Source: Glandiceps talaboti
Taxonomy: Eukaryota; Hemichordata; Enteropneusta; Spengelidae
Direction: 5' to 3'
DNA length: 64,000 bases
NCBI RefSeq assembly: GCF_964340395.1
Contig: NC_135565.1
Location: 15,802,209-15,866,208, forward strand
Positions 1-18,300 of this stretch are shown here, piece by piece; the stretch's first letter is position 1; the number at the start of each line of letters is the position of its first letter. The notes below the pieces were generated by a model. The model saw only the letters and a list, made by a program, of their open reading frames with translations. It had not been told where the DNA came from and did no database searches. A program made the position numbers and the translations under genes.

Positions 1-380
1 GGTGGGTGGGTGGGTTGTAGGTCGGTTGCTCCGTCGGTTAGTTCCCTGTACTTTAAATTATCTATGAAGTAAGTGAAATGTAAATAGATAATTAATGCAT
101 TATGTAAATTATAATACCTGTCAATCATTTCAATTACGATTCAGCTTATGCATCGATTACAAATTCGGTTGACAATGGTATCGTATTCTATGACGAGAAG
201 GATGTATGTAACCAAGGCAACGCTAGGTACATGTTAGAGAATATTGAGGCGATGAAGTATCCATTGAATTTGGACTTTGTAGCAGCAGTGTGTGATTTGC
301 CAGAGGAGATGGATATATTAGTGTACACAGACTTTGTAGACACTTGGGGAACGGTAAGTAGTAGTAGTAGTAGTAGTAGC

Positions 381-418
<38 letters not shown>

Positions 419-419
419 C

Positions 420-479
<60 letters not shown>

Positions 480-597
480 CAGTAGTAGTAGTGATGGTGG
501 TGGTGGTAGTAGTAGTTGTAGTAGTAGTAGTAGAAGTAGTAGTAGTAGTAGCAGCAGCAGCTGTAGCAGCAACAGCAACAGCAGCTGCTGCTGCTGC

Positions 598-637
<40 letters not shown>

Positions 638-2757
638 GCTTTTGTTTAATTGCTATTTATTTATGTTAAGTACATACGTTAAGGTATGCTGTTATAATAT
701 GCATATTTAATTACCAAACATCCGGTTATCTTCGGATCATGCATTATATCTCAGACCACTATAGACCACTCATTCTCATGGACACTAGTATCTAATGAAT
801 ACTTGGGGATTTAATTCTCGGCATGTCATTGGAAGGGGTGCATAGAGTGTTAACATCACATTACTCAAAATGCCTTCCAAATGATACATTTCCGTACAAC
901 TTTAACAAGTTGTAACCAAATTCCAGTACAACTGAAAAAACACACGACATTTTGGGGAAACAGAAACTGTGCTAGTTTCTATGAATCCAGTTCAGAAATA
1001 ACTTTGGACAAACTTTTGACTTATTGCAGACAAGTTTGCTCTCCATAGAGTAATGGCTATTTCTTTTCAAAATTGTGACTAGTATTCTTTTGTAAAATGC
1101 CAATAACACTGTACATGTACCTTAAACGTCTCCAGTTTCAAAAGCAATGCTTTGACTGTCAAATCTTGCTCTATTAGGACGTTGTAGTAGAGGTATCGCT
1201 GGGACAAAAATCAACCGCCCGCTACGAGACTGACAGGTTAGACTTCGTTTTCGATGCTGCTGAAACGGTAAGAGTGTATCCATTGCTATAATTGCTATAG
1301 CTGTAAGGTGAGAGATCAATTGCTCAATGTAGGATAAAAAACTAAATTTCTATACTTCGGCTTCTAACTAAATTGACCAAAATTGAAAATTGCTTTAAAC
1401 CGCGCAATCAATTTCAATTATGTAGTGCTATGAATATAAAGCCAATATGTAGTGAGTAAAATAGTTCTTTTGTTGACACTTTACTGTATTTTAAAGCCAT
1501 GCTAAACTTCTTCCATTTCTCAATTTGACATTTTTTAAAGATATATTTGTGTTTAGGGGTACAAAACATCCATTAAAAATAAAATCGATGTTTGTAAGAT
1601 GAGAACTAAAATGGCTTAACCCCCCCCCCCCCCCTCACACCCAAAGTAAAACAATTTTAGTTTTTCTTAATCCTGCATTGGACTATTGATCCTCGCCCCT
1701 GTCTCATTAGAGACAATTTTGTTACATGTAAGTCAGTTATTCAGGTATAATTTGAATGTACATTATGACAATATATCGGAATCGAAAATGGTCGATAAAC
1801 ACTCCAGCCTTGGGTACTAAAGAGCGGATAATATCAAACCACCTTCATCATACTAGATAGATTCAGACAAAAGCTTGAGTAAGTTACAATATGTATTAAC
1901 AATAATTTCACCTTTTTAGTGCAAATCAATGATTAGGGTCGGTGGCTTAAACTAGGGTCAATTTGGTTAGTACCTGAGACACGCAATTGTTTTGTATTTG
2001 GCCTAACTTTGTTGATTTCTTTTACAGTATCCTGAAACAATTATCTATAGTGGCTTCTATAATGGCTACACAGACTCAATACGTGTTAACATGACACAGT
2101 ATTCCCAGTCCGTCACATCAACCAATGGGCAATTGACAGCCACTTTTCAAACAAGTGATGCCCAACTGTCAGAGCCAATTCAAACATACGTCATCAGTAT
2201 AGATGACATATTGGGACCCAGTTTCTGGGCTCGATATGGAGAATACTACGAGGCCGGAATCTGTACTTGGCCAGATGTATCTGAATTACTTATCAGGCAA
2301 ATCAATGTCTTGAAAACTTTGGAAGTGTATGCAGAAGACAAAAACATTGAAGCGCCCTCTGGTACGTAACAACAGCCGCTATTCAGTCTCGTTTTCATAA
2401 CAGCTATGTTTTGGGTTGTTATGAGACCAAAACAACCCATTTTTGCCAGTGTTCACACGTCCTCTTCTAACGTTTAACATTTGACTGTGTAATCGAGAAT
2501 TTCGCCTTCTAAGTTGTTAAGAAGAATTTGGGGGTTTAAAGTGACCATATTGATAAGAAATTACTGCGGATATTTGAGTAATAAAACGACTGCTTTTGTT
2601 TGCTTGACAAATCAGTGTGGACAGAAAATAAACTTTCATAGTTATAAAAGACATACATACATACATACATACATACATACATACATACATACATACATAC
2701 ATACATACATACATACATACATACATACATACATACATACATACATACATACCGACC

Positions 2758-2805
<48 letters not shown>

Positions 2806-4757
2806 TACATACATACATACATACATACATACATACATACATACATACATACATACATACATACATACATACATACATACATACATACATACAAGCATAC
2901 ATACATACATACATACATACATACATACATACATACATACATACATACATACATACATACATACATACATACATACATACATACACACATACATACACAC
3001 ATACATACATACATACATACATACATACATACATACATACATACATACAGACATACATACATACATACATACATACATACATACATACATACATACATTC
3101 TTATTATTATTATGAATTACTAAATACATATATAACATTTTTTAACTAGTCAAAATATAAATTAGCGATAGATTTAACCACGTAATAGAAAAGACGGGAA
3201 AAACTGACATATATCACTGTTGTTGCCCATACGTTTGTAGTCAAAGATGGCCATTAACCTAGAGCTAGCAACAGAACATTTCTAGTAGGTGTTTTACTGA
3301 GTCTTTTGGCGTATATGGCAAGTATAGCACCCTTAGCTTTAACTATAACATCATATGAATAAACCCACTATCTTTTATAAATTACACTCTCAGATCCTTT
3401 CGTGATAACTGCTGTCACGTGGCCAGAGGGAAGGTACGGATTTCCAGAAACCATATACGGCGAAGGTTGCCCCTCGTCACCGGACTTCACCTTCGACAAA
3501 GGTTGGCGTTACCATGACACCCGAACTCTTGGCGGTCAAAATGACTGGTCGGATCCATACGACTTAAGAGGACCATATGGCAGAAATAACATGCAACAGA
3601 ACTTCTGTATGAAAGAGAATGCAAATGCTGCTGTTGATGCGTGGCGATGGATGAAAGGGGAATATTGCATTTTCAGGGCATCAGATGATGATTGCCCTGC
3701 AGGTACGATAAGAGTACTGGTATATGCATTCACTAATACAATGCCCATTTATGCAATACCACACAAACATAGTTGACTGGCGACATCAACAGCGAACTAT
3801 TGTTCAATAGCATGTGATTATGTATTGAATACGGCATGCTTTCTAGTTTTTTTTAAATTTTTGAAATAGTTTTATTTTATTTTAGACTATAATAAAAATA
3901 AAAATATTTTTTTTAAAATTTTAAAAACTAGAAAGCATGTCATATTCATTTTATTTTATTTTATAAAAGGATAACTCAATTATATTTGAATAATTATTAT
4001 ATCAATGCTGTAACTCTCGATCCAAAATTAATGACATGCACCAAGGTATTTCACTACATGTTCAGAAAATGCACTTGTCTTCAGTCATGATATGTACGTC
4101 AAACTGCTCCAATTTGCATTATTGACAGTATACAATTTTACAAAGTTGCAAATGAATGGGGGTTTTCATTGACCATGCCCATATAGAATATAATAGAATA
4201 GAATAGAATAGAATAGAATAGAATAGAATAGAATAGAATAGAATAGAATAGAATAGAATAGAATAGTACTAAATGTATTGTTCATAGTATATGGAAAATC
4301 GCTTTTAGTCACTCAGGTCAAAAATGACATTTACAGTAATCAAAACAAAAATATAATTCAAGATAAATAACACATTAATTGAAAACTAATTTATTTTTCA
4401 GGTTTCTTTGGTGGCTATGTTTTTTGGGATGATGAAAATGTGTCCAATAATAACGACGCTGGTGGTTTTCTGCCCCATGGTGTCTACACGGAGGATACTC
4501 TGATATACTACTGTTGTCGTCAGGACGCAACTCCAGATACCGTCATGTACCTCCCTACTGATCGCACATTTGCACTCATCAAGCGTACACCAGATTGTCC
4601 CACAGTTTACGGTATGTCATTGGTCAGTGCGAGCCATCAGTTCTTCTACTGGGAGTGTTCGGACCTAATGCCTAATTCTCATACCAGTGGTTTCCATCCC
4701 CTTGAAGATGGCGGTGAAGATAATCATAGATTACATTACTGTCTGTATTATAACTAA
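1..4757 (+). CDS. Apextrin-like MACPF/ApeC protein, 5'-truncated by window edge
   Basis: Exons read: 145-353, 1178-1267, 2028-2361, 3394-3702, 4402-4757 (TAA 4755-4757). All junctions are GT-AG, and the phases and the 90- and 309-nt exon lengths match the paralogue downstream. The first two exons hold the middle of a MACPF fold, including the FVDTWGT/DVVVEVSLGQK stretch at the position of the MACPF signature. There the usual His after Gly-Thr is Asp. The last two exons form an ApeC (apextrin C-terminal) domain: GCPSSPDFTFDKGWRYHD, then IYYCCRQDATPD, YLPTDRTFALIKRT and the C-terminal HRLHYCLYYN. Apextrins are known as extracellular matrix or secreted proteins, and in amphioxus as bacterial peptidoglycan sensors. 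That function here is inference. The signal peptide and start codon lie before base 1. It is the upstream member of a tandem pair. Confidence 0.9.
145..353 (+). CDS. Apextrin-like gene 1, MACPF exon (first in window)
   Basis: Acceptor AG at 143-144, donor gtaagt at 354. The exon enters in phase 1 and leaves in phase 0. It encodes NGIVFYDEKDVCNQGNARYM through FVDTWGT, aligned without gaps to the 9256-9467 exon of the paralogue apart from one codon near the start. Bases 1-144 are intron of the same gene, opening with a short GGTG tract. Confidence 0.88.
354..640 (+). repeat. (GTA)n / (AGC)n / (TTG)n trinucleotide block
   Basis: A compound trinucleotide microsatellite fills the first part of the intron. 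The repeat phase begins inside the splice donor itself (gtaagtagtagtag). It passes through GTA, GGT, GCA and TGT units. The long leucine or threonine ORFs here are low-complexity artefacts. Confidence 0.95.
1314..1691. mobile_element. MITE-like inverted-repeat element, family 1, copy 1
   Basis: The left end GATCAATTGCTCAATGTAGG is mirrored by the right end (reverse complement GATCAATAGTCCAATGCAGG). The interior shares a recognisable stretch with 4964-5194 (bases around TCAATTTCAATTATG and AATATAAAGCCA, then a poly-C run). It lies in an intron of apextrin gene 1. No coding capacity. The terminal duplication was not resolved. Confidence 0.6.
2651..3097 (+). repeat. (ACAT)n microsatellite with (GACA)n core
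   Basis: About 450 bp of ACAT tetranucleotide with a GACA island near 2757-2803, inside the intron between the 2028-2361 and 3394-3702 exons. It creates long meaningless ORFs on both strands. Confidence 0.98.
3831..3941. mobile_element. AT-rich palindrome, foldback/MITE-like
   Basis: The left arm GCATGCTTTCTAGTTTTT and the right arm AAAAACTAGAAAGCATG are near-perfect inverted repeats. They flank an AT-only middle that also pairs (TTTTATTTT against AAAATAAAA). It lies in the last intron of apextrin gene 1 and has no coding capacity. Confidence 0.6.
4183..4266 (+). repeat. (AATAG)n pentanucleotide microsatellite
   Basis: About 15 tandem AATAG units in the last intron of apextrin gene 1. Confidence 0.97.
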
Positions 4758-4816
4758 AACGTCCTCTTGTTCATGTCATACAATGCCAGGCTATACAATG
4801 CTACTGGTGTGAAATC

Positions 4817-4822
4817 AATAAA
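4817..4822 (+). terminator. Poly(A) signal of apextrin gene 1
   Basis: AATAAA, 60 bases after the stop codon, followed by a GT-rich stretch (gtgttacc, tgtcgtgttcagtg). It is the only good signal close to the stop. Confidence 0.65.
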
Positions 4823-4963
4823 ATTATGAAATGTGTTACCAAATGGTTCATGTCGTGTTCAGTGATACTTTTTATAATTGCTTTTGAAGTGTCCCATTTG
4901 TCACATCCAGACACACTATATTAATTGGTGTATTGAACCAGGCTGGAGTCTATTAATGGGCGA

Positions 4964-5194
4964 GATCAATAGTTCAATGTAGGATTTAGAAATCAGTTAG
5001 CTCACAGACCCCCCCCCCACCATTTCTAACTTGATTAGCCGAAATTGATAATTGTTTTAGACAGCAAAATCAATTTCGAATTATGATGTAGCATGTAGTG
5101 CAACGAATTTAAAGCCAGTAACCCCCCCCCCCCCCCCCCACTCCCCATCACCAAAACTGAATGGATTCATATCCTACATTAAATTAATATTCTC
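4964..5194. mobile_element. MITE-like inverted-repeat element, family 1, copy 2
   Basis: The left terminus GATCAATAGTTCAATGTAGG and the right terminus ATCCTACATTAAATTAATAT form an imperfect inverted repeat. The interior parallels 1314-1691, including AAAATCAATTTCGAATTATG, TTTAAAGCCAGTA and a following C-run. It lies just downstream of apextrin gene 1. Confidence 0.6.
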
Positions 5195-6772
5195 ATCCTT
5201 ACCACCGATGAACCCAATAAAAAATGCTTTTAAAGTAATGGCACTACAAGTCATTACAAAACACATGGAACAAAATAAAATATCCAGTCAGTAGCTATAT
5301 ATTGATAAATTGATTGCAATTAAATGTTCGCTGTGAAAATATTATAATGATATGTATAACCATATCAGTGTGTTGACATAATGCCATGTGAAATGATACC
5401 CTGGGTTGACACTTGATTTGATAACTATTGTTTTGTATTGGGTACTTCACTAGGATAATAACACTACTATAATCAGAATGTGTCTGTTTCGTACACACGA
5501 GACACTTCAAAGCAAATTAACTATTGAGTAAAATGTATGAGTGTACAACTAGTATTGGAGACCTTCAACCAACACATTGTTTTCCAGTCGACCTTCCCAC
5601 CAACATTCCAATCGCTTTCAATCGCTTCCCTTCTCCCGCTGCGTGAAGTTTGTTGGTGTTATCAATCTATATTGAAATGTGATTAAGGATTTGCTTTATG
5701 TACGATATCCCACTTGGGTTTGAGTTTTTGGGTTCCCTTATCTGTACGTTACGTTATTGGTCTCTTATTTTAATGCGAAAACCTTGACCATTCAAATCTC
5801 GCTCTAATCTATAGAAGTAGACCACTACCCGACGTGTACACACACAAAATGAAGATGACAAGCACCGTAGCCGTGAAAAATAGTATATTTATTTATTAAA
5901 CTTCGACTATAAATCAGGGGAAAGATCGCACAGGTGGCAAGCACCTATATAAGAGCAACCCTCCACATACAACAAATGGCATAAACAAACAAGAACATAT
6001 TAAAAACAGTAGATACAGAATATAAAATATATACACTAACGAATATATTACGAGAACAGAATTAAGAAATACGACACTAGGCACAATGACATCGATTGTT
6101 AAATGAAATGATTAAAGCATCATTCATCTTTAGATTTTATCAGCTTGTTGCTCTTCTCCCCACTCCTCTTCTCGTCTCTCCTCCTCATTCATTCTCTCCT
6201 CTCTTCTGTCATTCATTCTTCCTCTCATCTAGTCCCATCCTCCCCCTCCCCTCCTCTCATCTCACCCCCTCCTCCTCCTCCTCACCCTCGCTCTCCCCTC
6301 CAGATCCAGATCTTTGATTCTGTTTCCACTTGGAATCATACATTTGATTCATACATGTGAATTGACACAAGCATTCAGATTAAAGAGTATTATCACGTAA
6401 AAAAATTCAATTTTACTTAAGAGGGCCGTAACATTTTAACGTATCTTTAATACTGTGTTATTCAGGTCACACAGGACGACAAATGACATAGGAAATTGCA
6501 TGGTTTCCGTTTAATGACAAATGTGCGAACCAATGCATATACAGACCAAATAGTGTCATGTAATAGTATCACTAGATAATCAACCACGTTGATAAATATT
6601 ACAGATGGCACGTTCACCAGTTTACCTTTCACGGGTGATACCTCTATCAGTTTGCAACGACAGTGGAAAAATGATTACTTTGTTTTCTCCTCCGTTATCT
6701 ATTGTTATCAGTAATGCGTAGATATAAATGTTTTTAACATATGGAACGTTCCCTGCATTTATCAACTGAACA

Positions 6773-6807
6773 TATAATTTATTCTTTGTTCAGCACGAAC
6801 GTTCAGA
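6773..6807 (+). promoter_or_regulatory. Candidate core promoter of apextrin gene 2
   Basis: A TATAATT box starts at 6773, and an initiator-like TTCAGA with its A at 6805 lies 32 bases downstream. That spacing is right for a TATA/Inr pair. The implied 5' UTR is about 73 nt and contains no upstream ATG in frame with the coding start. Inference from spacing only. Confidence 0.35.
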
Positions 6808-6877
6808 TAATGTATCACGCCCTCTATTGGTGTCGACGTTAGAACTTCTTAAACTTCAAAACGAATGTTTTTTTGCC

Positions 6878-13023
<6,146 letters not shown>

Positions 13024-13095
13024 TAATATTTGGTTGGAGTGTAAGGTTTTTGAAATTTGAATAAGTTGATGAAATCTTGAAATCTGATGACGCAA

Positions 13096-13101
13096 AATAA
13101 A
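13096..13101 (+). terminator. Poly(A) signal of apextrin gene 2
   Basis: AATAAA, 72 bases after the stop, followed by gtcatgtcgtg. The spacing is like that of the paralogue. Confidence 0.65.
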
Positions 13102-13160
13102 GTCATGTCGTGTCAACAATATCCAATGTGCTCTTGTCTCTTCAGTACAGGATATCATTC

Positions 13161-13465
<305 letters not shown>

Positions 13466-13647
13466 GACATTCAACTGTGAATTTGGCGGGGTTTTCAAGG
13501 AGTGTACTTAAATCATTTGAGTAATAAATCAATTTCTTACTCCACAATGGTCATTTAGTTAACAGGTATCCTAAATTGTAAGACATCAATACATATGATC
13601 CATCAATTCACCAGCATATCTCAGTGACAAAATCCAGACAATACAGA

Positions 13648-13653
13648 TTTATT
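13648..13653 (-). terminator. Candidate poly(A) signal of FOXRED2-like (-)
   Basis: AATAAA on the minus strand, 382 bases past the stop codon at 14035. Other weaker AT-rich candidates exist. Confidence 0.4.
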
Positions 13654-14034
13654 ACAAGGAATGTTTCAATTTTTAATTTTACATGAAATTCAAAAATGTG
13701 ACTCAATAAGGGTGCATTTCACTCATTACTGCACAATCAGAGTGTGGTAACCAATCACTATCATAGGTGAAAAGGCCTATACTTTGGTCATAGGACAAAA
13801 AGGTTTCTGTCCCTGGTCAAAGTTACTAAAAATGTCTGTTATCCGTCAGTATAGTCCCATGGTTCGGTGTTGGTTGGTCTCACAAATAATTCAAATGGAG
13901 TTTTGTCCCAATACGTTATCGCGCCACCTATCGACGATTGTTGTATAGGAATGACGTCACCAATAGATAAGAATTGTCTGTTGGGACGTAAGTGGTGTTG
14001 ATTGTCTGTGGTTTCACAGTTCATTATTGTTCAG

Positions 14035-14704
14035 TTATTCCATGATGCCAAGTTTACATTCAAATTTCACCATCTTCTTAGCCAATTCCTCGCGTCGTTT
14101 CATATCAATCTCTTCCTGGGTCCACGGTCTGTATACTTTCTCCCACTCTTCTTGAGGGAAGAGTCTTTCAAAGTGATCACCCTGACCAACGCCAACCTGG
14201 AAGTTTCAAAATAAGAGTTTATTTTGTTAGCAGGGTACTCTTGTCGGTGCGTCTTGGACGGTGCCGTAAAGAGGTTCTTGTTTACGACGATGTTTTTAGA
14301 CAGTTCTATGATTATGCATTATATACATATAAGTATGCCACACATCACGTCATGTGAGCAGTAGTATATTACTTAGATACCAGTGCATTGTTTACTTACA
14401 TGTGACTAGATATTGAGGGGGGGGGGGTGTATGGTATAGGTAACGCTTTAATCATATTATGCAAGAAATATACCAGCACAAAATTAACGTGATGTTTGCC
14501 GAAATCGCAAATAATTGTAGGTTATTAAAATCATGAAATGGCTCTCTAGAACCCATGGTTTATGAAAATGTCACTTTTCTCTGGAGTGGCGTTCCCCTTC
14601 CAATGGCTTAATTGTTTACTTTCCTACACTGATAATCAAAGTGTTCCACTTCTACATCCCAACTGTGTGCGGCATGTATATTTTACGTTTGAAGTTGTTG
14701 TTGG

Positions 14705-14744
<40 letters not shown>

Positions 14745-14791
14745 GATGATGTTGTTGTTGTTGGTGGTGGTGGTGGTGTGTGTGTGTGTGT

Positions 14792-14849
<58 letters not shown>

Positions 14850-15304
14850 TGTCATGCCCCATGCCCCATCATCGTCGCAAACCACTGCCTCTTTTACGGC
14901 ACAGTCCAAAACGTGCCATCCTCTCGTTATTTCGAAGTTCGCGGGAGAAATAACTGCTCTGGTTTGCGAATATATGTACCAGGAGTGATACGCCAAGCCG
15001 ACTCTGCTGTAATATGTACTGCTATTTACTGTTACTAACCTGTCTGAATAGGAGATTTTTGACTTTATTGCTGAATCTGTTTGGATTGTTATCGCCTTCA
15101 AAGATTTTCTTATCTGCCCTGACAACCAGTGAGCCACCAATATGGAGATCTTCTTGAAGTTTGCCCTGCTTGTAGGAGTAGAAGACACCCTGGGGGAAAG
15201 CTGTGCATCTACAGTCACGTGGGTTCATGTCACCGGGTTTAAAGAACTCTGTTGCACTCATGTTTGGAAACCTAGGGTTGAAAATCAACAACAACAATAA
15301 CATT

Positions 15305-15344
<40 letters not shown>

Positions 15345-18300
15345 TTAACATACTGGTAAAGCTGTAATCCTCTCACAATGTCTGAGATTTATTTACTTGC
15401 ATCTAAAACGTCAATTGGTAGGCCAGTGATGTCTGAGTCGTTTTACGGCATTTCGTCGTAAAGATCCAATACAACCCTTCTGCGGCAACTACGATCTTTG
15501 AAAAGGTTTCATGTCGCTCGTACACTACCATAAGATAGCTAAATTAAAATTTGACATGAACACAAAAGAAGATAGCTTTTTTAATGTGAAAGCACAGCTT
15601 TTAGTTTTAAAAAAAATTTCAGGCTTTTTGCGTTTTATGATATACAATTGCAAACGTACGTGTAAATTAAATATGCAAAGTTTATAGATCTCCCATCGAA
15701 CATACCATTTCATCAAACTATTTTAATAATTTTTCATGAGATTATGAGACGTCAAGAGATATGTAAATTAGTAACGTATATGTAAATTATCAATTGATAT
15801 GTAAATAAGGTATATGTTGACGGATGATGACGTACTTGTGATGGCTGTCTTCAATGGTGACTATTACCATGTGTTCTTGTTTCATAAAGTAGTCGTTCTT
15901 CAAAACCCAGGCATGTGGGAGTTCGTAGTAATATTCGGCTACTCCCTTCATTGTTTCACCGTCTGAAAAGAAACACAAAATCAAAATTAAACTTCATTTA
16001 TGTAACAAGACCCTGATTTACGCGATATGAAATCCGTTACTATTCACATTTCAACTGATAACCAACCCATCTTTTAGACAAGATGGATGTCTTACATGAC
16101 GTTACCACCAGTCTCAGAAAACAACAGCATAACCGAAGTCTTTCCGGAAATACTCGAGCATTGTCCGAGTGACTAAAACGAATACAAACCATATATTAAG
16201 AAACGCGGTGTTGCTGTAGCACCGTGGGTTGTAACAGTTGGTTTGGTTTTTGGTTTTTGGTTTTTTGGGGGTTTTTTTTGTTTGTTCGTTTGTTTTTTGC
16301 TGTGTTTTTTTTTGTTTTATCTTGAATACCGTGTTTTACAATCACTGGAGATTTCGCAATCTGCTTTTTTATCGAATTCTTGAAATGATCACTGGAATGA
16401 TAAATGTAATCCTGTATATATTAGTGATTTACAAAAACCGACTGTTTCCCTACTCACCGCCTTCGGAGTTTTTGCACGGTTTCAACACAAGAACATCACA
16501 CAGGAATCCTTGTCCTAGCTGGTACAAAGCTGATGAAACACTCACGTGATCTAGAAGACGAAGAATATAGTAATAATAATCAGTGATAATAAATACTAGA
16601 ATTACGTGTCTATAAAGAACCTCTCACAATGGATCACGATCATAGTACTCAACGATTATTACCCAGGAACAGACCTGTAGTGGCACAAAGACCTTCCATA
16701 CTTCCTCAACTCTAGAAGCACGCAAACACATGATTGAATCTTTTGTAAGCGCATAGAAATCAAACCTATCAACCTCTATCTCAGGATACCAATCATTCAA
16801 CATGTAGACACAATCGTGGTCCTCATATTGACCAAGAAAGCAGCGTGTTCTGCCGACACCGCAAAGGGGTCTAATGGTTTTACGACACTAGGGGGAGGGG
16901 AGTGATCAGTTGACGAAGTGAAATATTTATTTGACAGAATTGATAATGTAACTGTTTACTTACGGACCATAAAGTTGGCTATCTCATTAGCATCTATGGA
17001 TGCGAAAACCTTTTTCCTCAGCTGACCGTTGTCGTACCGTAAATCCAGCATGTGAAATAGTGTACGAACATTGTAACGGAATCCATGGATAAATCCAGAG
17101 GCGGATCGGCGGTCACGTGACTGCATAGCAGTCCCAATGAAATAAAGGTCTGGTATAGTTGTTTGCCAGTGTTCATCCAAAACTATGTATTTGCCTTCGG
17201 TGTGAGTTTCTAGAGGGAAAAAAATATGAAAGTTATCTGTAGAGGGATTGATCGATGTGTGAGGGCGCCTGTCATGACGTACCTTATATACTAGAAGTTG
17301 TTTGTAGAATGCCATAGCAACCTATAGTTAACATATATTGCTACTTTAAAGGCTTCAAATGTGTTATGGAACTTGAAAATCCAGTTTAACCCACTTTGCA
17401 ACCATTTGGAGCCCTAGATAAGGTAAATGTTGAGGGAAGGGCGTAAACTTTGAAATGGGTTTGAAACCATGCAATTACAGAAGCAGTCTTTAAAATGAAA
17501 AGTTAACTCGGGTGAGTTCCTAAAGAACACTCAAACAGCTTGTTATCTACTCTGTATTGCATCTGTGCTAATAATTTGAGACTTGAAAGATTGAGAATGG
17601 CGATATTTCAAAGGAGGCCCTCTGTGTAACAAAAAAAGTGAAATATTTATTTAATATTTGAAGTGAACAGAGATAGTGAATGTAATCTTATCAAGCAGAC
17701 GATCATGATCTAAAGCCTCACTTTCGACATATACGTCATTTCCGTTTGTACGACATAGAAGGTCACAACCACAAGTAAATACCGGTTCACACTGAATGTA
17801 AACAGACAAGCTAGTGTTTTGAGACAATATTACTATGATTTCTTACCTGGTTTACAACTGTCATCGAACATGGATATATTAATAAACTTCCACCCTGTAG
17901 CTAGGATAACTTTGTCGTAGCCTGTGCTCTTAAATGTTGCAGTACCTGGTGGGCTCCAGTGAGGGAGCTCCATCTCAAATGTCTGGGAGATTTTGCCATC
18001 GGCCTCCTTAACGAGCTTCTTGGTATCACATTGACGGAGAGCGTGCAAAGACTTAAGGTGATACATGTCCAAAATGGAGTTGTTGACAGCCCGGAGATTA
18101 CCGACGAAATGAGTGTCCCAGGCCATTTTAACGGGAGTTCGGGTACACATGTGAATGAGAGCAGCACTGCCAGCCAAGTGATCAGCGGTCTGTACAGAAA
18201 AAATTAAAGAGTTTCATAGTGGTGAAAAGACAATCCATAATATACGATGTACACTCTCCGGAAATACTGTAATTTAAATACTATAAGTCATGTCTATATA

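Larger units (their letters stand above)
4758..6877. other. Spacer between the two apextrin genes
   Basis: Holds the short 3' UTR of gene 1, a MITE-like copy (4964-5194), a C-homopolymer near 5110-5127 and a pyrimidine-rich CTCCTC block (about 6140-6300). Its last 110 bases hold the presumed promoter of gene 2. No further gene was recognised. Confidence 0.6.

Noticed and set aside
2517-3149. Long ORFs on both strands (CMYVCMYV and HTYIHTYI repeats)
   Set aside because: They are translations of the ACAT microsatellite, open because of its 4-base period. No start context or domain.
6827-6877. Upstream extension of the apextrin gene 2 start
   Set aside because: The frame opens with TTG, not ATG, and would place 17 polar residues before a good signal peptide that starts at the ATG at 6878.
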